From assembly GCF_003795145.1 (NCBI RefSeq), contig NZ_CP027786.1:2604001-2668000 (forward strand): a stretch of DNA of 64,000 nt. Reading direction: 5' to 3'. Below, piece after piece: positions 55,410 through 63,992 of the stretch (position 1 is its first letter; each line of letters begins with the position of its first letter). Both the position numbers and the translations under genes were made by a program. The DNA is from Tetragenococcus koreensis (GTDB lineage Bacteria; Bacillota; Bacilli; Lactobacillales; Enterococcaceae). Under the pieces are notes generated by a model that did not search any database, was not told where the DNA came from, and was given only the letters and a program-made list of their open reading frames with translations.

Positions 55410-56489
55410 ATGAAAGATGATGTAGTACAAGAAGCAACTTCACAAGAAACTGGCGGTATGGGGCTATGGGAGCGTTACTTATCGCTTTGGGTGGCGCTTG
55501 CCATGATTGCTGGTGTTTTATTAAGTCAACTTTTACCAGCAATTCCAGAATTTTTAAATCAATTTGAATATTATAATGTATCGATACCTACAGCAATTCT
55601 GATTTGGCTAATGATTTTTCCGATGATGTTAAAAATAGATTTTAGCAGCCTTTTACACGCAGGGAAAAAACCTAAAGGACTTATGCTAACAACCACAATT
55701 AACTGGTTAGTTAAACCATTTACCATGTTTGCCATTTCAGCTTTTTTCTTTTTAGTTGTGTTCAGACCGTTTTTGAGTCCCGAGCTAGGTAGAGAGTATA
55801 TCGCTGGAGCTGTTCTTTTAGGTGCAGCACCTTGTACAGCAATGGTATTTGTATGGAGTGGTTTAACAAAGGGAGACCCAGCTTATACGTTATTACAAGT
55901 TTCTGTGAATGATGTTATTGTTCTCTTTTTGTATGCGCCTATCGTTGCACTTTTATTAGGAGTGGGAAATGTTTCCGTACCAATGGGAACTCTTTTTCTT
56001 TCAATAGGTGTATTTATCGTAATTCCTCTTGTGTTAGGAATCATTGTTAGAAAGTACGTGGTAAAAAATAAAGGAAAAAACTATTTTGAAAACACGTTTG
56101 TAAATAAGTTTGACGGAACGACTAGAGTAGGTTTGCTGTTAACATTAGTCATCATTTTTTCTTTTCAAGGAAACCAAATTATAAACAATCCATTCCATAT
56201 TCTATTGATCGCTATTCCGTTAATTATTCAAAATATTGCTGTCTTTTTCCTTGGCTATGGAGGCGCAAAAGCATGTAAGCTTCCATTTTCTATAGCAGCA
56301 CCTGCGGCCATGGTTGGTACAAGTAATTTTTTTGAACTTGCCGTAGCTGTTTCGATCTCTTTGTTCGGGTTAAATTCTGGAGCAACACTGGCAACGGTGG
56401 TAGGTGTTTTGATAGAAGTTCCTACGATGTTATTATTAGTCAAATTTTCCAACAAAACGAAGCACTGGTTTGATGGGTATGAATATTAA
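55410..56489 (+). CDS. arsB: Acr3-family arsenite efflux permease
   Basis: A 359-aa, ten-span permease of the ACR3 (BART) family, not the larger ArsB type. The essential Cys is in LLGAAPCTAMVFVWSGLTKG (about 131-150); the conserved Glu lies in GTSNFFELAVAVSISLFG (about 303-320). AGGAG precedes ATG. Exports As(III), probably energised by ArsA. Confidence 0.92.
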   Translation: MKDDVVQEATSQETGGMGLWERYLSLWVALAMIAGVLLSQLLPAIPEFLNQFEYYNVSIPTAILIWLMIFPMMLKIDFSSLLHAGKKPKGLMLTTTINWLVKPFTMFAISAFFFLVVFRPFLSPELGREYIAGAVLLGAAPCTAMVFVWSGLTKGDPAYTLLQVSVNDVIVLFLYAPIVALLLGVGNVSVPMGTLFLSIGVFIVIPLVLGIIVRKYVVKNKGKNYFENTFVNKFDGTTRVGLLLTLVIIFSFQGNQIINNPFHILLIAIPLIIQNIAVFFLGYGGAKACKLPFSIAAPAAMVGTSNFFELAVAVSISLFGLNSGATLATVVGVLIEVPTMLLLVKFSNKTKHWFDGYEY

Positions 56490-56645
56490 GAGAATGATTG
56501 TTTGTTGATTAAATAGGAAAATCTGGTAGCCCAATGACTTAACTAAACTTTCCTTGAGCTTATTTTAAAGCAGATAGGATTTTAATTTTTTCATTTTATT
56601 AATTACGTTAGTTAACATTGTTTTATTTTATCAAGGAGAATGATG

Positions 56646-57065
56646 ATGTCTAAAAAAATGGTTTATTTTTTATGTACTGGAAATTCTTGCAGAAGTCAGA
56701 TGGCTGAAGGTTGGGGAAAGAAATATCTTGGAAATAATTGGAAAGTGAAAAGTGCAGGTATTGAAGCGCATGGTTTAAATCCAAACGCAGTAAAGGCAAT
56801 GCAAGAGGTCAATATTGATATTTCTAACCAGACATCTGATATTATTGATCCAGAAGCTTTAAACAACGCGGACTTTGTGGTGACTTTATGTGGGGACGCT
56901 GCGGACAAATGTCCAATGACACCTCCCCAAGTAAAACGTAACCATTGGGGTTTTGACGATACAGTGAAAGCTCAAGGGAGCGAAGAAGAAAAATGGGCTG
57001 TATTCCAAAATGTTCGTGACCAAATAGGAGAAAGAATTAAACGTTTTGCAGAAACAGGAAAATAA
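56646..57065 (+). CDS. arsC: Arsenate reductase, thioredoxin-coupled (LMW phosphatase type)
   Basis: A 139-aa ArsC. P-loop [14 protein letters not shown] (nucleophile Cys10, Cys15) and redox pair [17 protein letters not shown] (about Cys81/Cys88), as in Staphylococcus/Bacillus ArsC. ATG 56646, third of three consecutive ATGs, is best spaced (8 bp) from AAGGAG. Reduces arsenate to arsenite for export. Confidence 0.92.
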   Translation: MSKKMVYFLCTGNSCRSQMAEGWGKKYLGNNWKVKSAGIEAHGLNPNAVKAMQEVNIDISNQTSDIIDPEALNNADFVVTLCGDAADKCPMTPPQVKRNHWGFDDTVKAQGSEEEKWAVFQNVRDQIGERIKRFAETGK

Positions 57066-57200
57066 AGCAATGTTATCTATGAAAATAGAACTGGAAAAGG
57101 TACAGTTCATTTAAAATCGTATTTTAATCAACTAACACCTTGTATAACAGTGGTGACCGAACTCGATAACCAAGGGGAACTAACTACTATTATTAAGTAA
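57066..57200 (+). pseudogene. Unassigned coding-like fragment directly after arsC
   Basis: In the arsC frame, right after its stop, 44 codons run to TAA 57198-57200 and read like protein (NVIYENRTGKGTVHLKSYFN..). No start codon with a ribosome site. I do not recognise the family. Probably the remnant of a further gene. Confidence 0.35.
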
Positions 57201-57344
57201 GAAAAAGTAGAGTATTAAAAGTTAAAACAAGGCTCGATTTAAACTTTATTACATGTGTCCGTGAGAATGGTATTATTGTTCTCTTTTTATAGTTGCTCTT
57301 TTATTAGACGAAAGCTTATAAAATGTATTTCAAGCAATTTGGAA

Positions 57345-57365
57345 AGGATGTCAACTATTCGAAAA
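57345..57365 (+). repeat. Second copy of the 21-bp sequence found at 48124
   Basis: AGGATGTCAACTATTCGAAA(A) differs from 48124-48144 at one base. The two copies bracket the arsenic genes in the same orientation. Confidence 0.5.
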
Positions 57366-57429
57366 TCGTTAGAAAAATTTTTTTAAAACCCAGTAGTAAC
57401 ATGAAAAATTGCTGAATCGACACTTTTTT

Positions 57430-57456
57430 GATATATTGGATATACAAGATATACGG
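57430..57456. promoter_or_regulatory. Palindromic operator candidate of the antitoxin-Doc operon
   Basis: GATATATTGGATATACAAGA contains TTGGATATACAA, nearly its own complement, about 20 bp before the antitoxin start. The layout fits autoregulation by an AbrB-type antitoxin. Confidence 0.4.
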
Positions 57457-57471
57457 AAGGTGGTAAAGCAA

Positions 57472-57714
57472 ATGACAATTCATGAAAGAAAATTAAGAAA
57501 AGTTGGAAATTCAGTTGTAGTTACTTTATCTAAAGACTTATTAGAAAGTATTGGAGCAAAGGAATCTGATACAGTTTATGTTGATGAAGATAAGTTAAAA
57601 GAAATTCTTGTCAAGAAAGAAGAGAAAGATGAACATCAAAAAAGATTAGAAATGGTTATGGCTAAATCTGTGCAAAAGCATGATGAGCTATACAAATCTC
57701 TGGTAACGAGATGA
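57472..57714 (+). CDS. AbrB/SpoVT-type antitoxin
   Basis: An 80-aa protein: HERKLRKVGNSVVVTLSKDL (about 4-23) is the AbrB-fold DNA-binding hairpin; the charged C-terminal helix (KKEEKDEHQKRLEMVMAKSV) would bind the toxin. ATG 57472 follows GGAAGGTGG. Overlaps the Doc toxin start by 4 bp. Confidence 0.75.
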   Translation: MTIHERKLRKVGNSVVVTLSKDLLESIGAKESDTVYVDEDKLKEILVKKEEKDEHQKRLEMVMAKSVQKHDELYKSLVTR

Positions 57715-58118
57715 GCATATATTATTTAATAGTGGAAGATATATCTAAAATAAACGCCTTTCAAATTACAAACTATTCTCCCAAAGAGCAAATGGGTGTT
57801 AAGGATTTGAACGCTTTGGAAATGACTGTTAATCAGCCCTCACAGAACATATTCAATCAAGAATTATATCCTTCAATGGAAGAAAAGGCTGCTGTTTTAA
57901 TGATTAATATAGTCAAAAGACATCCATTTTTTAATGCAAATAAAAGAACAGCAATGATGGCAGTCGATTCGTTTTTACAATTTAATGGATATGAAATTCA
58001 ATTTGAACTAGATGAAGGTATTCAATTAGTTATTGATATAGCTACTTATGAAAAAGATGATTTTGAAAATTTAAAAGCGTATGTATCGAAAGTAATAAAA
58101 TCGAGAATAAAGAGGTAA
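57711..58118 (+). CDS. Doc (death-on-curing) family toxin
   Basis: A 135-aa Fic/Doc protein. The motif HPFFNANKRTA (about 82-92) keeps every residue of HxFx(D/N)xNKR. Doc toxins phosphorylate elongation factor Tu at Thr382 and stop translation. The usual Phd antitoxin is replaced here by an AbrB-type one. Appears intact. Confidence 0.8.
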   Translation: MSIYYLIVEDISKINAFQITNYSPKEQMGVKDLNALEMTVNQPSQNIFNQELYPSMEEKAAVLMINIVKRHPFFNANKRTAMMAVDSFLQFNGYEIQFELDEGIQLVIDIATYEKDDFENLKAYVSKVIKSRIKR

Positions 58119-58207
58119 AAATGATAGCAAGCATTTAAGAATGTACGTTATCTTTTTTTGTACGCTAGTTAGTTTTATTCTTCAAAAAAATTCGAAAAAC
58201 GTTGTGC

Positions 58208-58300
58208 AGATGCCTGTTGGTCCGGCCTTATTAAATGATGAAAGTGGTGGGTTATCCATCAAAAAATGAACTTACGGCGTGGATAAACAGAACCTGGTAA
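58208..58300 (+). pseudogene. arsD remnant
   Basis: From 58241: KVVGYPSKNELTAWINRTW and stop, matching the ArsD core (VKMAGYPSNDEF) of the intact gene at 52631. Just upstream in another frame is QMPVGPALLNDE, resembling LPVVLLDGE, so a frameshift separates the two parts. The rest of arsD is absent. Confidence 0.5.
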
Positions 58301-58370
58301 AGGTTAATAATAGTAAAACCCCCATATCTAATTTTTGCTAGTGATGTATTTCAATTAGGAAGTGCAACGC

Positions 58371-58425
58371 TTGGCAATTACGCTACTAGCGTATATCGTT
58401 AAATTACGATAGCAGCGTAGTAAGG
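58371..58425. promoter_or_regulatory. Promoter and inverted repeats before the XRE gene
   Basis: TTGGCA (58371-58376), 17-bp spacer, TATCGT (58394-58399). Palindromes TACGCTACTAGCGTA and ATCGTTAAATTACGAT overlap and follow it, suitable as operators or a hairpin. Confidence 0.45.
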
Positions 58426-58433
58426 GAGAATCT

Positions 58434-58520
58434 ATGGTCAATAAAATCAATTTCTTCTATCCTCGTTCGTTTAAAGAGACTTCTACGTTACTAAAAAAGA
58501 GTTATAAAAGAAAGGGTTGA
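58434..58520 (+). CDS. Possible 28-aa small protein upstream of the XRE gene
   Basis: ATG 58434 has AAGGGAG 8 bp upstream. Lys-rich peptide (MVNKINFFYPRSFKETS...) ending 5 bp before the next start. Not recognised. Could be what is left of a toxin gene, since the next gene is antitoxin-like, or a leader peptide. Confidence 0.35.
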   Translation: MVNKINFFYPRSFKETSTLLKKSYKRKG

Positions 58521-58525
58521 GTGTC

Positions 58526-58840
58526 ATGCGTGAATCTCTAAAAGAATCGCTTAAAGAATTAACTGCTCTAACAAGCGGGGAATCTAATGAAATTGAGGTT
58601 AGAAGTTACAATTTGACAGAGTCTCCTTCTTACACTGGAAAAGAAATGAAAGACGTTCGTAGTAAAATTGGCGTTTCAAGAGCAGGTTTTGCTGATATTT
58701 TAGGCGTTTCTACTCGCACGATTGAAAAGTGGGAAATTAATGGAGCAGAACCTAATGGGAGTGCTAGAAGATTAATTCAATTACTTGATAATAACCCAGA
58801 GGATATACTTGAAGAAATTAAGCAGGTTAGTTCTCTTTAA
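58526..58840 (+). CDS. XRE-family regulator, HigA-like antitoxin
   Basis: A 104-aa protein with HTH at about 50-75 (KIGVSRAGFADILGVSTRTI EKW) and a helical N-terminal extension (RESLKESLKELTALTSGE). This layout is typical of HigA/MqsA-type antitoxins paired with RelE-like toxins. No toxin gene is beside it. ATG 58526 has GAAAGG 9 bp upstream; TTG 58517 is less likely. Confidence 0.7.
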   Translation: MRESLKESLKELTALTSGESNEIEVRSYNLTESPSYTGKEMKDVRSKIGVSRAGFADILGVSTRTIEKWEINGAEPNGSARRLIQLLDNNPEDILEEIKQVSSL

Positions 58841-58963
58841 ATAAGCTAAAATAAGATAATTTAAATTTTAACATTCAGAGAATATAACCTTTTAAATACT
58901 TTTTTGTTATTACAGTTAACTTTTGGAAGAATAATGGTACGAGAATGCTTTTATTCATGTCCA

Positions 58964-59006
58964 AAAAATCACTACGCCTAATAATAGCAGGCGTAGTGAT
59001 TTTTAC
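58964..59006. terminator. Two-way terminator
   Basis: AAAATCACTACGCCT (58965-58979) pairs with AGGCGTAGTGATTTT (58989-59003). Serves the convergent XRE and quinone-reductase genes. Confidence 0.85.
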
Positions 59007-59009
59007 TTT

Positions 59010-59945
59010 TTAAGCTTTGTTTTTCAGCACAAGTTTTCCGCGTCCATGACCTTCATCAATATGTTTGTGCGCTTGATGAACTTCGGATAGAGGGTAGATA
59101 GTATCAAAATGAACTTTAATTGTTCCATTACCGAATAGTTCAACGACTTTTTCGAAATAATCTTCTCTCAAATCAGTAATAATAAGATGACCTTGAACAT
59201 TGCGTGCTTTTGCTTTGTCTAGGTCGATCCCTTGTAAGGCAACTAAATGGCCATTTTCCCTTAAGACATCAAAGCTTTTTTCTAAAGTTTCCCCGCCCCG
59301 GGTATCGAGAATGATATCAAGATCAGATAAAACTTCTGAAAAATCGGTGGTGTTATAATCGATCACTTCGTCTGCTCCTAGCTCGTATAGGAAGTCATGA
59401 TTGTGGGGGCTAGCTGAAGTATAAACATAAGCGCCTTTACTTTTAGCCAATTGAATAGCCACAATACCGATACCACCTGCGCCGCCGTGAATCATAATAC
59501 GATCACCTTGAGAAATACCTGCTTCTTCAACCAAGCCTTGATAGACAGTGATACCATTAATTCCTAAGGTTGCTCCTTCTTCAAAGGACAGCGTTTCAGG
59601 CTTTTTAAAGACTAAACGTTGGTCTACGGCAATATATTCAGCGTAGCCTCCATGTCGATCTTGGTCTTGAGTGGCTACAACAGGATCACCAACTTGTACC
59701 TTTGTCACGTTTTTTCCAACTTCGCGAACAAATCCAGAAACATCCCATCCAAGAATAAAGGGCATAGGATAGTCAATCCGATCGCCACTGGATTCACTTC
59801 CTTCACGAACATTTGTATCATAGGGACTAATTCCTGTATTTTCAATTTCGATCAATACATCGTTATCTCTGACTTCTGGTTTAGGAAACTCCATTTCTTT
59901 CAATGCTTCTGGCCCACCATAATTTTCAATTGCATATGCCTTCAT
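59010..59945 (-). CDS. NADP-dependent oxidoreductase, quinone-reductase-like (MDR superfamily)
   Basis: A 311-aa medium-chain reductase without zinc ligands. MKAYAIENYGGPEALKEMEF start, GWDVSGFVREVG (about 66-77), NADP loop IMIHGGAGGIGIVAIQLAK (about 150-168). AAAGGAGAT precedes ATG. Single gene. Expected to reduce quinones or enones. Confidence 0.85.
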   Translation of the reverse strand: MKAYAIENYGGPEALKEMEFPKPEVRDNDVLIEIENTGISPYDTNVREGSESSGDRIDYPMPFILGWDVSGFVREVGKNVTKVQVGDPVVATQDQDRHGGYAEYIAVDQRLVFKKPETLSFEEGATLGINGITVYQGLVEEAGISQGDRIMIHGGAGGIGIVAIQLAKSKGAYVYTSASPHNHDFLYELGADEVIDYNTTDFSEVLSDLDIILDTRGGETLEKSFDVLRENGHLVALQGIDLDKAKARNVQGHLIITDLREDYFEKVVELFGNGTIKVHFDTIYPLSEVHQAHKHIDEGHGRGKLVLKNKA

Positions 59946-60218
59946 AAAATGATCTCCTTTCGTTAAGCTATCATTACGATTCGATTTTAGCTAAGCGATT
60001 CAGTTGGTCCGACACTCCCCCTTTAACGTTTTAATTTTGCCCCTCGACAATAATAAATTATCTGATAGTATAGTTACTAAGACATTCCTAACGTCTAACT
60101 AAATTCAGTGTAGTTCTATATAGTCAAAAAGTATATGAAATATATTGGTGAAACGCATAAAAAAGTGATATATCATGCTTTTGATTTTCTTATTAAAAAT
60201 AGTAAAGGGATGAATAGA

Positions 60219-61078
60219 ATGAAAGTTGGCGTTATTGGATTAGGGAATATGGGATACCCTATTGCAGAAAATATATTGCAAGCAGGGCATGAACTGGTGG
60301 TTTATAATCGTACAGCAAGTAAAGCAGACCCTCTTGTTGCTGAAGGTGCAACCCAAGCAATGAGTCCGTCTGAAGTTGCTTTCCGCACAGACGTCGTTTT
60401 TACGGTTTTAGCAGGGGATCAAGCAACAGAACAAGTAGTATTTGGTGAGGATGGAATCTTAAATGGTTTGTCAAAAGAGGGCATTCATGTTGCTATTAGC
60501 ACGATTAGTGTGGATTGTGCCAAAAGATTAAATGAAGCCCACACCGAGCAAGGAAAACATTTTATTTCCACCACCGTTTTGGGACGACCAGATGTAGCTC
60601 AATCAGGCAACCTTCATCTAATCGTTGCTGGGCCTGAGGAAGAAAGGGAAAAATAACCCCAATTTTAGAAGTTATCGGTCAAGATATTTTTGTTATGGGG
60701 GAAGAACCATACTTAGCAAATGTTGCAAAATTAGGCAATAATTTCTTACTTGTTTCGATGCTAGAAGCATTGTCGGAGGCTTTTATTTTCACACAGAAAA
60801 ACGGAATTGAACCTCAGTCGTTCCTTGATGTGATTAGCACATTCTTTGGTTCGCCAATTTATGATAATTATGGCTCTATTATGGTAAATGAAGAGTTTGA
60901 ACCGGCAGGCTTTAAAATGTCTCTAGGTTTAAAGGATACTAATTTAGCATTAGAAGCAGCCCAAGAGGCAGATGCTTCTTTACCACTGGCCGAGCTAGCC
61001 AAAGAACATTTTTCCAAAGGAATAGAAAATGGACTAGAAGATTTGGATTGGGCAGCATTAATTAAAACTATTGAATAA
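60219..61078 (+). pseudogene. Frameshifted 3-hydroxyisobutyrate-dehydrogenase-like gene
   Basis: Two reading frames make one protein of about 285 aa. The first has the Rossmann loop VGVIGLGNMGYPIAENIL and VAISTISVDCAKRL; the second, in the next frame, has KLGNNFLLVSMLEALSEAF with the catalytic Lys. The break is at GGGAAAAATAACC (60646-60658): one extra base there restores IT PILEVIGQDIFVMGEE and joins the halves. ATG 60219 has AAGGGA 10 bp upstream. Recent loss of one A in the A-run, or a sequencing error. Confidence 0.8.
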
Positions 61079-61150
61079 GGTCCTTTTAATTAAGAAACAT
61101 TAACTAGAATAAAGTTAAGTGCAAAAAAGAGAAATTGTAAGATAACCTAT

Positions 61151-61617
61151 CTTTCAGTTGCTCTTTTCCTTTCCTAGGCTTTATACTTTTCTTTAAATGT
61201 AAATTTTATTTAGATTCCCTAGTTGTCAAATAAATAATAGATAAAACGGATAAAGGTTTGACAATCTTCTGTCCAAAAACGAAATCACAGACAACGTTTT
61301 AGATAACTTTTATCCAAGAATTCAATCACAGAGAGAGGAAATGGAAAGTTCTGTCCGAAAAACAGGAGAATAGCCTTTAAATACTCTTAAATAGTCCATA
61401 ACAGATAAAAGTTCGACAATCCACTATCCGAAAACGAAATCACAGATAATAATTTAGAGAAACCTTATCCGAAAATTCGAACACGGAGAAAGAAATCGGA
61501 AAGTCTTATCCGAAAAATAAGAAGAAAAACTTTCTCTTGCTAAATCAGGAATCGATTATCGTTTTATTCACTTTCTTTGCCCAATTGGATTATCTAGTAA
61601 GAATTTTCTAGCGTTTA
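61151..61617. repeat. Left direct repeat bracketing the potassium-channel gene, with 41-bp units (locus R3)
   Basis: 467 bp. The ends (CTTTCAGTTGCTCTTTTCCT start, AAGAATTTTCTAGCGTTTA end) are nearly identical to 63221-63526. Inside are units of exactly 41 bp starting at 61249, 61290, 61331, then a 32-bp unit (61372-61403), then 61404, 61445 and 61486. Units carry TATCCGAAAA with GATA, or TGTCC with GACA, as hairpin arms. Confidence 0.85.
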
Positions 61618-61696
61618 AAAACTAAAAATAATTGTTGAAAATGGCGCAAGAGTTCTTTATAATAAGCTTATTTCAGTAGAGGAGCTAGCTGTTACG

Positions 61697-63055
61697 ATGC
61701 AAAAAATTCAACGATTTCATTTAACCATTTTTCAAATAATATCACTTGGGTTTGCTAGCTTAATTTTGATAGGAACGGGTATGTTAATGCTTCCTATTTC
61801 GTCTAAAAGTGGTGAATTTACTTCGTTTATAGACTCGCTTTTTACGGCTACATCGGCTACTTGTGTGACTGGCTTAACTACGCTTACAACGAGTGAACAT
61901 TGGACTTTTTTTGGACAGGCGGTTATTTTGTTACTCATTGAAATCGGCGGCTTAGGCTTCATGTCAATTCCAGTGATGTTCTTTGTTCTTTCTAAAAGGA
62001 AGATTAGTTTAAGTATCCGCATGGTCCTGCGAGAAGCGTTAAATTCCGAAGAAATGTCTGGAGAAGTCCATTCGCTGCTACGCTTATTAAAAATTGCGCT
62101 TAGCATACAGGGGATAGGAATTATTCTATTAGCACTGCGTTTTGTTCCTCTGATGGGCTGGCAGAAGGGACTATGGTATAGTCTTTTTCACGCTATTTCA
62201 AGTTTCTGTAATGCAGGGTTTGATTTATTTGGAAATAGTTTGGTTTCTTTTCAAAGGGATCCATGGATTTTAATGGTGATAAGTATTTTAATTATCGCAG
62301 GGGGACTTGGCTTTTTTGTTTGGAGTAGCTTATTGTCCACAGCTCAACGAAAGTTCCACCTGAATCTGCACAGTCAAATCGCTCTTTTAGTGACTATTAG
62401 TTTATTAGTCTTAGGAACTTTGGGTTTTTTCATTACAGAATATCATAATCCTGTTCTCTTTGTTGAAGGGGATCCGGTAAAACGATTCTGTAATACTTTT
62501 TTTATGGCTGTTACGCCACGCACCGCTGGTTTTTTCTCTGTTGATTATGCTTTGATGACTCATGCGGGATTGATGTTAACTATGATTTTGATGTTTATTG
62601 GAGGAACCTCTGGATCGACGGCTGGTGGTTTAAAGACGACAACACTTGGCGTATTACTAATTCGAATGCACAGTACATTTAAAGGCCGAAGCCAGGCAGA
62701 GTTTCGCGGGCGTATGATTAAAGAAGGGACTGTTATGCGCGCGTTTAGTTTATTCTTTCTATTTTTAACACTTATTATTTTAAGCACAATTATTCTTTCT
62801 GTCACAGAAACAATTCCTGATGTGAATGGTTTGGGGTTAGAATATATTGTATTTGAAGTAATTTCAGCAATTGGAACAGTAGGACTCACTATGGGTCTGA
62901 CACCGGATTTAACAGATATTGGGAAAATAATCATTGTATTGTTAATGTTTATAGGTAGGGTAGGAGTGATGACCTTTTTCTTCTCCCTTGTTGTACGTGC
63001 AAATAAAAAAGAAGCAAAATTTAGATATCCAGAAGAAACGGTCATGATTGGCTAG
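61697..63055 (+). CDS. KtrB/TrkH-family potassium uptake protein
   Basis: A 452-aa membrane protein with four M1-P-M2 repeats. Pore loops: ATSATCVTGLTTL (about 52-64), HAISSFCNAGFDLF (about 163-176), VTPRTAGFFSVDYA (about 277-290) and VISAIGTVGLTMG (about 387-399). The length fits KtrB. Needs a KtrA/TrkA-type RCK subunit, not in this window. GAGGAG lies 13 bp before ATG. The gene is flanked by long direct repeats. Confidence 0.88.
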   Translation: MQKIQRFHLTIFQIISLGFASLILIGTGMLMLPISSKSGEFTSFIDSLFTATSATCVTGLTTLTTSEHWTFFGQAVILLLIEIGGLGFMSIPVMFFVLSKRKISLSIRMVLREALNSEEMSGEVHSLLRLLKIALSIQGIGIILLALRFVPLMGWQKGLWYSLFHAISSFCNAGFDLFGNSLVSFQRDPWILMVISILIIAGGLGFFVWSSLLSTAQRKFHLNLHSQIALLVTISLLVLGTLGFFITEYHNPVLFVEGDPVKRFCNTFFMAVTPRTAGFFSVDYALMTHAGLMLTMILMFIGGTSGSTAGGLKTTTLGVLLIRMHSTFKGRSQAEFRGRMIKEGTVMRAFSLFFLFLTLIILSTIILSVTETIPDVNGLGLEYIVFEVISAIGTVGLTMGLTPDLTDIGKIIIVLLMFIGRVGVMTFFFSLVVRANKKEAKFRYPEETVMIG

Positions 63056-63220
63056 TCATTTTGTTGGTAATTAAACTTATGGTCTATTTTTAATAGAACA
63101 TATAATGGAAATGATTCATATAAATAGGCATCCGTTTTTAGACGATAAATAAAATTTGCTTATTTGAATTTTTTGTCATTTAAAATAAAAATGTTCAAAG
63201 CATTGGACAACAATAAGGGT

Positions 63221-63526
63221 CTTTCAGTTGCTCTTTTCCTTTCCTATGCTTTATACTTTTCTTTAAGTGTAAATTTTATTTATATTCCCTAGCGGTCAAA
63301 TAAATAATAGATAACAGAAAAAAAGTTCGACAATCCACTATCCGAAAACGAAATCACAGATAATAGTTTAGAGAAACCTTATCCGAAAATTCGAACACGG
63401 AGAAAGAAATCGGAAAGTCTTATCCGAAAAATAAGAAGATAAACTTTCTCTTGCTAAATCAAGAATCGATTATCGTTTTATTCACTTTCTTTGCTCGATT
63501 GTCTAGTAAGAATTTTCTAGCGTTTA
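63221..63526. repeat. Right direct repeat bracketing the potassium-channel gene (locus R4)
   Basis: 306 bp, nearly identical to 61151-61617 but lacking about 156 bp, the size of one 3 x 41 + 32 block. The remaining units begin near 63318, 63359 and 63400. No gene in 63056-63635. Confidence 0.85.
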
Positions 63527-63635
63527 GAAAAATTACAATTACATTTTTTCTGGAATATGTTAGCATTAATTTACAATGAGAATTAGCAAGTAAGGAAATT
63601 ATAGCAGAAGACTTCTATCAAGGTAGGTGAAAATT

Positions 63636-63992
63636 ATGATCAGTAGAGAGGAAGTTTTTGAATTTATCAAAGAGAATTATAATGTGAAGCCTGATTACCC
63701 GTGGAAGATTTACTCAAACTACGCAGCATTGCGACATAACGACAATAAAAAGTGGTTCGGTTTGGTTATGAATATAACAGAAGACAAATTAGGGCTAGCT
63801 GAAGATGAAGAAATTGACATATTGAACTTAAAAGTAAGAAAAGAATTTATCGGACCATTGAGAAAAAGGGGCGGAATTTACCCAGCGTATCATATGGATA
63901 AATCTAACTGGGTTAGTATTAATTTAAATGAAGTAAATTCTATCAATCATATTAAGGATTTAATTGCTGAAAGTTACGAATTAACAACATAA
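63636..63992 (+). CDS. MmcQ/YjbR-family protein
   Basis: A 118-aa protein with CyaY-like fold: MISREEVFEFIKENYNVKPD, then YPWKIYSNYAALRHNDNKKW and YHMDKSNWVSINLNE, matching the YjbR pattern (FP..F..K..W..L). ATG 63636 was chosen over GTG 63627, which overlaps the AAGGTAGG site. Possibly DNA-binding; role unknown. Confidence 0.75.
   Translation: MISREEVFEFIKENYNVKPDYPWKIYSNYAALRHNDNKKWFGLVMNITEDKLGLAEDEEIDILNLKVRKEFIGPLRKRGGIYPAYHMDKSNWVSINLNEVNSINHIKDLIAESYELTT

Noticed and set aside
61151-63526. Repeat-flanked potassium-channel gene as a composite transposon
   Set aside because: The repeats hold no transposase, no terminal inverted repeats and no target duplication. They are arrays of 41-bp units.
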